The notes under the pieces: model-generated
The model's database searches: none
What the model was told of the DNA's origin: nothing
Seen by the model: the letters and a program-made list of their open reading frames with translations, nothing else
Assembly: GCA_964627255.1 (NCBI GenBank)
Contig: CAZVIN010000120.1
Span: 1 to 36,481, forward strand
DNA: 36,481 bases
Direction of reading: 5' to 3'
Origin: CALLJL01 sp964627255
Lineage (GTDB): Bacteria; Acidobacteriota; Aminicenantia; Aminicenantales; CALLJL01
Shown here: positions 24,024 to 30,314 of the stretch, piece after piece
How positions within the stretch are numbered: position 1 is the first letter of the stretch
How the letters are laid out: every line of letters starts with the position of its first letter
Translations under genes and position numbers: made by a program

Positions 24024-24567
24024 GGTCATACTGAAACTGGCTCGTTGGCGGGTGCGAGCAGGTCTGCCTGCGGCTCTTTTAGTGCTCCTTTTCTCTCGGC
24101 CTGATGCGTTGACGATTTTTCTCGGCCTTTTTTTAAGCTTATGCGGTCTCGCCCTCCGCGCCTGGGCAGCCGGGCATCTGCACAAAAACGCCTACTTAGC
24201 CACGACCGGCCCTTATCGCTTCTCCAGAAATCCTCTTTATTTAGCCAATCTTTTTATTGGTGTCGGCCTGGCGGCGACGGCCAATTCTCTTCTAAGCTGG
24301 CTTATTTTTCTTCTTTACTTTCTTCTTTTTTATCCAGCAACTATTATCGAGGAGCAACGCCGCATGGCTGAGCTTTTCCCTGAACAATACCATGAATATG
24401 GCCGAAAAGTACCGCTTTTCTTCCCGAGCTTCAGGCCTTCATTTCCTTCACCCCACAAAAAATTTCGGCTGGCCCTTTATTTTCAAAATAAAGAATACCG
24501 CGCCCTAATTGCTGTTTTGGGCTATTGGCTTCTTCTTTTTATCCGGTGGCTTTGGCTAAAAGCATGA
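24007..24567 (+). CDS. Membrane methyltransferase, isoprenylcysteine carboxyl methyltransferase-like
   Basis: A 186-aa integral membrane protein. It has four or five hydrophobic segments, and the family signature runs RFSRNPLYLANLFIGVGLA (about residues 72-90), with EEQRRMAELFPEQYHEY further on (about 118-134). The NPLY and EE motifs bind S-adenosylmethionine in ICMT and PEMT-type enzymes. The methyl acceptor in bacteria is usually unknown; position in an LPS gene group suggests a lipid or envelope substrate, as inference only. The ATG at 24007 overlaps the heptosyltransferase gene by 17 bases; a TTG at 23977 is an alternative start. It precedes trmH by 22 bases. Confidence 0.75.
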   Translation: MSAVIKVILKLARWRVRAGLPAALLVLLFSRPDALTIFLGLFLSLCGLALRAWAAGHLHKNAYLATTGPYRFSRNPLYLANLFIGVGLAATANSLLSWLIFLLYFLLFYPATIIEEQRRMAELFPEQYHEYGRKVPLFFPSFRPSFPSPHKKFRLALYFQNKEYRALIAVLGYWLLLFIRWLWLKA

Positions 24568-24589
24568 AGATTTTGGCTAAGGTCTTCTC

Positions 24590-25192
24590 ATGCCCACCGC
24601 TCAAAGAATAGCAAAGGTCAAAAGCGTCCTCGACAGGCGCCAGCCAGACTTAAGAATCGTTATTGACCGCGTCCTGATTGCCCATAACGCCAGCGCTGTT
24701 CTCAGGACCTGCGATGCTGCTGGCATCCTTTATGTGGACCTCATTTCCCCTAATCCGGAGGTCTTGGCTATCAACCGGGCTATCTCGACCAAAGTAGAAA
24801 AATGGTTGGAGGTTTCCATTTATGAATCAGCCGAGGCCTGCCTCCGGCCATTAAAAGCTAAGGGCTTTCAGATAATCGCCACTCACCTGGGTCCTGATTC
24901 TCTTTCTTTCCGGGATGTTAATTATTCCCAGCCCACGGTTCTTGTCTTTGGGAGCGAGGCTGAAGGCGTCTCCACTTCGGTTCTGGAGTGGGCGGATAAA
25001 AAAATAAAAATTCCCATGTGGGGGATGGTTCAGAGCCTTAATCTGTCTGTCTCCGTGGGCATTGTGCTCTATGAAGCCCTCCGGCAGAGAGAGGCTACCG
25101 GCTATTTTGACCAGGCTCGACTGCCTCTGGATGAATATGAACGTTTGCTTGAGAAATGGCTGAAATTAAAAGAAATTGATGAGACTACATAA
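24590..25192 (+). CDS. trmH: tRNA (guanosine(18)-2'-O)-methyltransferase
   Basis: A 200-aa SPOUT-family enzyme that methylates the ribose of G18 in the tRNA D-loop. The three SPOUT motifs are visible: motif 1 HNASAVLRTCDAAG (Asn33, catalytic Arg39), motif 2 LVFGSEAEGVS (118-128) and motif 3 IPMWGMVQSLNLSVSVGIVLYE (141-162), which form the knotted AdoMet site. The N-terminal and C-terminal extensions are those of TrmH and not of TrmL or RlmB; the assignment to Gm18 is by overall similarity. AAGG lies seven bases before the ATG. It is the last gene of the rightward heptose cluster, probably by chance of operon structure, and converges on the HtrA-like gene. Confidence 0.88.
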   Translation: MPTAQRIAKVKSVLDRRQPDLRIVIDRVLIAHNASAVLRTCDAAGILYVDLISPNPEVLAINRAISTKVEKWLEVSIYESAEACLRPLKAKGFQIIATHLGPDSLSFRDVNYSQPTVLVFGSEAEGVSTSVLEWADKKIKIPMWGMVQSLNLSVSVGIVLYEALRQREATGYFDQARLPLDEYERLLEKWLKLKEIDETT

Positions 25193-25337
25193 ATTAAGGC
25201 TCCCCAAGAAGCATGAAAAGAAGGAGAGGGTGAGCGGCAGCTCCTCCCTCCCCTACGGAATGAACAGAAGCCTTTTCTGTCAAGCTTCGGCCAAAACCTT
25301 GACCAGTTTGGTTAAGATTTTCCTGTCGATTTCGCCA

Positions 25338-27026
25338 TCAGCAAACAATTAGTCTCTTCTTTGCCATTTCCTTTATTTTTTCTTGATACTCCTTGGCTTT
25401 CTCTTGATATTCTTTAAGCCGCAAACTATATTCCTGCTTCCAGCGTTCCATTTCTTCGGTTATTCTTTTCCAGTTTTCCTTAACCCGCGCTGACTGCTCC
25501 TGCTGAATTTTCCTCATCCTTTCCTGCAGTTGCTGGCTCTGTCTCTCTAACTCGCTCCAGAATTTATTCCACTCCGGCGTGTTAAAATTCAGCCCCCTTT
25601 CTTCTTCCTTAATTTCCACCTCTAAGCTTAGAGGCTTGCGGTCCCGAACTATTTCCAGTTGAACTTTGTCGCCCTTTTTCTTGCGCTGAATCAGTGAGCT
25701 AAGTTGGTCCACCGTTTCCACTGTTTGACCGTCGGCGCGGACAATAACATCTCCCACCTTTACCCCAGCCCTCTCCGCCGGCGAGTCTTTTTCGATGCGG
25801 GTCACAAGTAAGCCGCGACCTTCTTTAACGCCAAAATAATTAGCCAGCTCTGAGCCAATTTCTTCAGGGTAGATGCCGATAAACCGACGTCGCTCCAGAA
25901 TTCGGGGCCATTCCGATGGTCGGGCCGGGCGTTCTGGCGGAACCGCCGGCCAGGAGCGGAAGAATTCAGGCAGCCACAGTTCGAGTTCACGGCGAGCTTC
26001 TTCTTCAGGATAGGCGCCCAGTTTTGCCTTAATCTCCTGCGTTTTGCCGTTCCTTTCGATTTCCAGCCGCACTTCTTCTCCTGGCCGGTGATTCCTGATT
26101 TCTCGGGCCAAGTAATCACCGTCCCTGACTTCTCGGCCGTCTATCTTGAGAATGACATCACCTTCTCTCAAGCCTGCCTGTTCGGCTGGACTTTTTCTGA
26201 TGACGTTAGTGACTCTTACTCGGCCGTTGCTGTCTTCCTCGAGGGAAACACCTAACCAGCCTCGCTCTGTCCTTCCTTTCTCCCTTATTTCGGCCGCGAT
26301 TTTTTTAACCAGCTCGACAGGAACGGCTAAGGCTAAACCCGAGGCCGGTGTCTCACCTCGACCCAAGACATAGCCTGAACCAACGACCTCCCTTTCCCGA
26401 AATTCAAAAACAACCGGCCCGCCCTCAGCATAGGGCCCGCGGAGCAAGCCCAACATCTCGCCTTTCCGGTTGACAACCGGGCTGCCACTGGCTCCAGGGA
26501 GAACAGAAACATTTAACCTCAGCCTGTCCTCGGAAACCGAAGAAATGATTCCCTGCGTAATAGCTGGCGTATCTTCAGGCGAAATACTGATTACCGCTAC
26601 CCAGGCGCCGGCCACAGCCTCTTTACTGCTTGCCATGGCCAGGGGCGGCAAGCCCTTTTCTTTTATTTGGAGAAGAGCCAAGCGAGTAACCGGGTCAAAG
26701 CCTGCGTATTTGGCTTCATAGGTACGGCCATCGTTAGCTTTGACGGTTATTTTCTCCTGGCGGGGCGAAATAAGAGCGGTGGTCACAATTGAACCTTCTC
26801 GGTCAATCACTACCCCTGTAGCCACTCTCTTTAGACCGTCGGCTACCTCCACTTTTACTACAGAAGGAGCGACTTTTTTTAAAACATCGGCAGCCTCTTC
26901 GGCGTCGACGTTACTTGCTTTTAATTGGCCTGGGAAAGGGCTGAACAAGAGGCCGAAGGCTATTATTCCGATAGAAAAAATAAATAACTGGCTCCTCTTA
27001 TTCTTTTGCTTTGATTTTTGGCTCAT
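25338..27026 (-). CDS. HtrA/DegP-like protein with two PDZ domains and degenerate protease site
   Basis: A 562-aa exported or anchored protein with a hydrophobic segment at about 13-32. The trypsin-like domain (about 45-245) aligns with HtrA, but the catalytic His in the TNAHV motif is Leu85 (VTTALIS) and the catalytic Asp is Arg115 (DPVTRLALL, where HtrA has TDLAVL). Only the serine remains: Ser180 in PGASGSP, where HtrA has GNSGGP. Two PDZ domains follow (about 254-338 and 381-474), then a charged helical tail (about 485-560, probable coiled coil) ending in RLIVC. It is therefore probably not a classical protease but a binding or sensing protein. An upstream ATG at 27137 overlaps the previous gene; AAGGAGGTG before 27026 fixes the start. 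It is the third gene of an ECF sigma operon. Confidence 0.88.
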   Translation of the reverse strand: MSQKSKQKNKRSQLFIFSIGIIAFGLLFSPFPGQLKASNVDAEEAADVLKKVAPSVVKVEVADGLKRVATGVVIDREGSIVTTALISPRQEKITVKANDGRTYEAKYAGFDPVTRLALLQIKEKGLPPLAMASSKEAVAGAWVAVISISPEDTPAITQGIISSVSEDRLRLNVSVLPGASGSPVVNRKGEMLGLLRGPYAEGGPVVFEFREREVVGSGYVLGRGETPASGLALAVPVELVKKIAAEIREKGRTERGWLGVSLEEDSNGRVRVTNVIRKSPAEQAGLREGDVILKIDGREVRDGDYLAREIRNHRPGEEVRLEIERNGKTQEIKAKLGAYPEEEARRELELWLPEFFRSWPAVPPERPARPSEWPRILERRRFIGIYPEEIGSELANYFGVKEGRGLLVTRIEKDSPAERAGVKVGDVIVRADGQTVETVDQLSSLIQRKKKGDKVQLEIVRDRKPLSLEVEIKEEERGLNFNTPEWNKFWSELERQSQQLQERMRKIQQEQSARVKENWKRITEEMERWKQEYSLRLKEYQEKAKEYQEKIKEMAKKRLIVC

Positions 27027-27039
27027 TAGCTTCACCTCC

Positions 27040-27450
27040 TTAATAAATAACTTCATGGAGGAACCGGTCGTTGACTGGTTCGAGAATATAAATAACCTTA
27101 GAGCCTTGAAAGACGACTGATTCCTCCCGGAAATCAACAGGCTCGGTTAAGCTTAATATCGATGGGCCAGTCTTCATAAGAGGGGATTGGGTTGAAACAA
27201 CTTTTTCCTCTGGCTCCTGAGTTATCCTTAGCAGCCGCGGGTAGAGAAGGAGCCCAGCCACCAAGACAACCACGAAGAGTGCGGCCGCCCCGATGAAGGA
27301 CCACTGCCTAAAAATTTTAGCTGGCCAAAATAGCGGTTGGAGCCTTTTCTTTTTCTTGGCCGCCACCGCTTTTAAAACGCGCTGCTCAAAGTCGGGTGGA
27401 GCCGTCACTTTTGGTAAATGATTTTTTAGATTAATTTCATCCATTTTCAT
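27040..27450 (-). CDS. Putative anti-sigma factor, single-pass membrane protein
   Basis: A 136-aa protein. The cytoplasmic N-terminus (1-50) includes APPDFEQRVLKAV, a stretch often seen in anti-sigma factors, then a basic patch. One membrane segment follows (about 52-70), and a 66-residue periplasmic tail ends in FLHEVIY. There is no HxxxCxxC zinc anti-sigma motif. The start codon overlaps the sigma gene stop (ATGA), and the HtrA-like gene begins 13 bases after its stop, so the three are one transcript. It probably holds the sigma factor inactive until an envelope signal arrives. The call rests mainly on position, topology and the short motif. Confidence 0.72.
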   Translation of the reverse strand: MKMDEINLKNHLPKVTAPPDFEQRVLKAVAAKKKKRLQPLFWPAKIFRQWSFIGAAALFVVVLVAGLLLYPRLLRITQEPEEKVVSTQSPLMKTGPSILSLTEPVDFREESVVFQGSKVIYILEPVNDRFLHEVIY

Positions 27451-27989
27451 TTCTCCCCTATGGCCGCTTCAAGACGGCGTTTCAAAATATGGCGAGCTCG
27501 GCTAATCCGAGCCTTGATCGTTCCCACTGGCCGGCCGAGCATCTGGGCTATCTCCTCCTGAGAAAATCCCTCGATATCCTTGAGGAGAAGAGGAAGGCGG
27601 TAATGAGAGGGCAATTCGGCCAAGGCCACCTGGAGATTACGGCTAAGACCACTTTCTGGCGGGTCATAGCTAATTCCCTCCCCGGCGAGTTCAGGGACCG
27701 CTTCCTCGAGAGAAATAACATTCATTTTTCTTCTTTTTTTGGCCTCCGATTTTGCTAAGTTAGAGGCAATAGTGAAAATCCAGGAGGAAAGAGGCGCAAT
27801 CGGTTGGTACTGATGAGCCCGAAAATAAACCCGGACAAAGGTTTCTTGAGCCAAGTCCACAGCTCGTTCGTAATCACCTGTGGCTTGGTAAAGGAAATTA
27901 ACTACCCTATCTTTGTAGATTTTCATGAGAGAAGCAAAGGCCATCTCGTCTCCTTCCTTAACTCGCGCCATTAGCTCCTGTTCATCCAT
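27447..27989 (-). CDS. RNA polymerase sigma-70 family factor, ECF type
   Basis: A 180-aa ECF sigma factor with region 2 (about 22-88: FLYQATGDYERAVDLAQETFVRVY, then WIFTIASNLAKSEAKKRR) and region 4 (about 120-172: LPSHYRLPLLLKDIEGFSQEEIAQMLGRPVGTIKARISRAR split over the helix-turn-helix). Regions 1.1 and 3 are lacking, as usual for ECF. It directs transcription of an extracytoplasmic stress regulon, likely including its own operon. The downstream overlap with a membrane anti-sigma gene and an HtrA-like gene recalls the RpoE-RseA-DegS or MucD arrangement. The ribosome site before ATG 27989 is weak. The signal is unknown. Confidence 0.93.
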   Translation of the reverse strand: MDEQELMARVKEGDEMAFASLMKIYKDRVVNFLYQATGDYERAVDLAQETFVRVYFRAHQYQPIAPLSSWIFTIASNLAKSEAKKRRKMNVISLEEAVPELAGEGISYDPPESGLSRNLQVALAELPSHYRLPLLLKDIEGFSQEEIAQMLGRPVGTIKARISRARHILKRRLEAAIGEK

Positions 27990-28368
27990 CTCTCATAACC
28001 TTAAAACCAGGCTTGGCCCTGATTGGTTGCACTCTTATTGTACCAGAAAAATGATAGCCTAAGTCTTGCCCCTTGGTCAGGTCCTGTTAAACTAATAGTT
28101 AGCGGCTCGCAGGAGGAAATCAGCTTATTTCGTCTATCTATGGGCATAATGAACAACGAAGGGATAGTTCAACCGAGCCTAAATTAGACAGACCTAACCT
28201 GGGTTAAAAAAGGTTCATCTCCCGATTAGTTGATAAAAAACTGGATAATTTATTGGGCAACCATAAGATTTTAAAGGAGGAAAGATAAAGTTTAAGGCCA
28301 AAATATCAGAGCCAGACGAGCCAAGAATAGACTGCGATTGGCAAAAAAGGCAGGCGGCGGGAAAACAC
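27990..28368. other. Intergenic region between the sigma operon and the tungsten/Moco operon
   Basis: These 380 bases separate two divergent operons. Apart from the leftward -10 candidate at 28037-28045 I see nothing coding. A good Shine-Dalgarno-like AAAGGAGG at about 28274 has no start codon after it. The rightward promoter begins just beyond, at 28369. Confidence 0.5.
28037..28045 (-). promoter_or_regulatory. Extended -10 promoter candidate for the sigma operon
   Basis: On the minus strand TGG is followed directly by TACAAT, an extended -10 box. Transcription would begin near 28030, about 40 bases upstream of the sigma start codon. No clear -35 hexamer or ECF-type -35 (GAAC-like) is seen at the right distance. 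Confidence 0.4.
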
Positions 28369-28397
28369 TTGACGCTAAGATCCCGGACTTATATACT
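28369..28397 (+). promoter_or_regulatory. Promoter of the tungstate/Moco operon
   Basis: TTGACG (28369-28374) and TATACT (28392-28397) are separated by exactly 17 bases. Transcription should start near 28404, about 30 bases before the riboswitch fold. This is a good sigma-70-type promoter. Confidence 0.7.
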
Positions 28398-28434
28398 ACT
28401 TTGGTCGCATTTATAATTATATAGTTCTTTGACC

Positions 28435-28540
28435 GCAGGAGCTCCGAGTCAGCTGGCCTAAGGCTTGTATGGCTAAGGTCGCTGACCGATAGGGTTTGGT
28501 TGGAAACGGCCTAAGCCTCCCGCTCAGGAAAGGAGTTCGA
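28435..28540 (+). promoter_or_regulatory. Moco-type riboswitch (molybdenum/tungsten cofactor RNA motif)
   Basis: The leader folds into an outer stem (GAGCTCC 28439-28445 with GGAGTTC 28532-28538) that encloses two arms. Arm one pairs GTCAGC (28448-28453) with GCTGAC (28481-28486) and continues with TGGCC/GGCTA; inside it CCTAAG (28457-28462) faces TATGG (28468-28472), the sequence of the known 11-nt tetraloop receptor. Arm two pairs GGTTG (28498-28502) with CGGCC (28507-28511) around a GAAA loop (28503-28506), the partner of that receptor. The start CTCCGAG, the end GGAAAGGAG and the position before Mo/W transport and cofactor genes fit the Moco RNA motif, which senses reduced cofactor. The identification is from remembered consensus and folding by eye. 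Ligand could be Moco or its tungsten form. Confidence 0.72.
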
Positions 28541-28544
28541 AACG

Positions 28545-28587
28545 AAAAAAAAGGGCATGCTTTCCGGGTGGAAGGCATGCCTTTTTT
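28545..28587 (+). terminator. Intrinsic terminator of the riboswitch expression platform
   Basis: An A-rich left arm with GGGCATGC (28553-28560) pairs with GGCATGCC and a T run (28573-28587), leaving a loop near TTCCGGGTGGAA, with more U residues following. It begins only a few bases after the riboswitch outer stem and about 175 bases before tupA. CTTTCC (28560-28565) in its left arm is complementary to GGAAAG (28527-28532) in the 3' part of the sensor, which could form an antiterminator when the sensor is unbound. Because the stem has A and U runs on both sides it might also work leftward. Confidence 0.82.
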
Positions 28588-28762
28588 GTTTTTTCCTTCA
28601 GGTAAAAAGACAAAGAAAGGCTTTTCGGTTTTGAAAGTCACGCCGGCAAAAAACGGAGGAAGATCAAGCCGAGGTAAATTAAGGACAAAACAGCCAATAA
28701 AAACCTGGTTCGATGAAAAGTTGAGGAAGCCGCCGATATGCGCTTGAGTAAAAATTAGGTAA

Positions 28763-29599
28763 ATGAGTAAGCTGGCACCAGTTTTTGTGATATTGATAAT
28801 TACAAACTTCCTCGCTGGGGGCGCTAGCCGGCCGGCTTCTCTCTTGACAACTTCCGCCGAAATAATCCTGGCTACCACTACCAGCCTATACGATGGCGGT
28901 TTACTGGACCAACTCCTTTCTGCCTTCGAAAAGCAATCAGGAATTAAAGTCAAGCCAATCGCTGTCGGCACCGGCGAAGCCTTGAAAATGGGTCAAAAGG
29001 GCGAGGCCGACATACTTCTGGTTCACGCTCCTGAGCTGGAGAATCAGTTCATGTCCCTTGGCTACGGCCTTCGCCGGGAAGAACTCCTGACTTCTGGATT
29101 TATTCTTCTCGGCCCAGCCAATGACCCGGCTCGGGTTCAAGGTCTTTCCTTCCCCCAAGCGCTGACCAGAATCGCTCAGTCTAAGGCCTTCTTTGTCAGT
29201 CGTGGGGATAATTCTGGGACCCACTTCCTGGAGAGAAAGCTCTGGGAGGAAGTCGGCCTTAAGCCCGTTGGCAAATGGTATCTACAGACTGGCCAGGGAA
29301 TGGCGGAAACGCTTTTCATTGCTTCAGAAAAACAAGCTTATCTATTGGCTGACTACCCAGCCTACGCCAGATTAAGAACAGTTTTAAAGTTAAAAGTTCT
29401 TTGTCGGGACGAAAATTATCCCAATATTTATTCGGTCATCTTGGTCAAGACAAGAAATAATCAGAGTCAGAGGGAAGCTGCGGAACGCCTGGTCGAATTC
29501 CTTCTGAGCCCGGAGGCAAAGCGTATAATCGGTGCCTTTGGCCAGGAAAATAATGAGATGGAAGGCCTTTTCCGTTTAATTCCACCCAAGAGAAAATGA
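28763..29599 (+). CDS. tupA: Tungstate ABC transporter substrate-binding protein
   Basis: This periplasmic binding protein captures tungstate and passes it to TupBC. A signal peptide (about 1-25) precedes the TupA hallmark TTTS at 38-41, followed by LYDGGLLDQLL. Other family motifs are VGTGEALKMGQKGEADILLVHAP (68-90, written here in two joined parts of the family pattern) and SRGDNSGTH (146-154), which contribute oxyanion ligands. The length of 278 aa is normal. TupA proteins typically prefer tungstate over molybdate very strongly, while ModA and WtpA families look different. The ribosome site is weak (TAGGT near the ATG). It is the first gene behind the riboswitch and is followed 40 bases later by the permease. 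Confidence 0.9.
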   Translation: MSKLAPVFVILIITNFLAGGASRPASLLTTSAEIILATTTSLYDGGLLDQLLSAFEKQSGIKVKPIAVGTGEALKMGQKGEADILLVHAPELENQFMSLGYGLRREELLTSGFILLGPANDPARVQGLSFPQALTRIAQSKAFFVSRGDNSGTHFLERKLWEEVGLKPVGKWYLQTGQGMAETLFIASEKQAYLLADYPAYARLRTVLKLKVLCRDENYPNIYSVILVKTRNNQSQREAAERLVEFLLSPEAKRIIGAFGQENNEMEGLFRLIPPKRK

Positions 29600-29639
29600 G
29601 TCTATAAGAAATGAAAAGTAATTTAGGAGAGCTCAGGTA

Positions 29640-30314
29640 ATGGTCAGTTTATCAGAAATATGGCCCATAATTAGACTCACTCTCATAGTTTGTGGATTAT
29701 CTACCTTAATTGCCTTTATGCTGGCCCTGCCCGCGGCCTTTTTCCTCTACCTAAATCAATTCCCGGGAAGGAAACTAATTCTTTCCTTAATTCATACCGG
29801 TATGGGTTTGCCTCCGGTGGTTGTTGGGCTTTTCGTGGCTCTCTTCCTCTGGCGGAGTGGCCCGCTGGGCTCGTTAAATTTAATGTACACGCCAGCGGCA
29901 ATAGTCATAGCTCAGGTTATTTTAGCTTGGCCAATAATCGCTGGCCTCTCTTTATCTGCTCTGGAACAAGTTAACCCGGCTCTCCTCTTTCAGGCTAAGG
30001 CTCTGGGCGCTTCTCCCACCCAGCTCCTTTGGACTCTTTTTCGTGAAGCCCGCTTAGGCCAAATCTCCGGAATAATTGCCGCTTTTGGCGCTGTCATCTC
30101 TGAGGTGGGAGCAGTGCTTATGGTTGGCGGCAACCTCAAAGGTCACACTCGTGTCTTGACCACAGCCATCCTTCAAGAAACCCGGTTGGGCAATTTCCGT
30201 TCAGCCCTCATTTTGGCCTTGATCCTGATTATTATTAGTTTTGCCATTAATTGGTGTCTCACCTCCTGGCAACAAAAGGGAATTAACCGATGGCGACAAC
30301 CGAGCTGGAAATAA
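29640..30314 (+). CDS. tupB: Tungstate ABC transporter permease
   Basis: A 224-aa inner-membrane permease with five or six hydrophobic segments. The EAA-type cytoplasmic loop, which contacts the ATPase, is seen as AKALGASPTQLLWTLFREAR (about residues 119-138). The later segment AAFGAVISEVGAVLMVGGNL is highly characteristic of TupB. It forms the membrane channel for tungstate released by TupA. AGGAGA lies about 10 bases before the ATG. The 3' end overlaps the ATPase gene by 25 bases, indicating coupling. Confidence 0.92.
   Translation: MVSLSEIWPIIRLTLIVCGLSTLIAFMLALPAAFFLYLNQFPGRKLILSLIHTGMGLPPVVVGLFVALFLWRSGPLGSLNLMYTPAAIVIAQVILAWPIIAGLSLSALEQVNPALLFQAKALGASPTQLLWTLFREARLGQISGIIAAFGAVISEVGAVLMVGGNLKGHTRVLTTAILQETRLGNFRSALILALILIIISFAINWCLTSWQQKGINRWRQPSWK

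Noticed and set aside
25205..25260. GAGGG...CCCTC-like imperfect hairpin between trmH and the HtrA-like gene as a bidirectional terminator
   Set aside because: Pairing is imperfect and neither side has a U tract, so a terminator cannot be supported.
27027..27137. Upstream start of the HtrA-like gene at 27137
   Set aside because: It would overlap the anti-sigma gene by about 98 bases and lacks a ribosome site, while AAGGAGGTG stands directly before 27026.
28272..28295. AAAGGAGG as the ribosome site of a missed gene
   Set aside because: No ATG, GTG or TTG at a usable distance opens a frame of any length; it may be chance or a decayed start.
28496..28747. An 83-codon rightward frame beginning inside the riboswitch
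   Set aside because: It covers the GAAA-capped stem and the terminator hairpin; the open frame is a by-product of the purine-rich leader.
28417..28971. A 184-codon leftward open frame over the leader and start of tupA
   Set aside because: It runs antisense to the riboswitch, the terminator and a well-supported tupA, and its composition is not protein-like for any known family.
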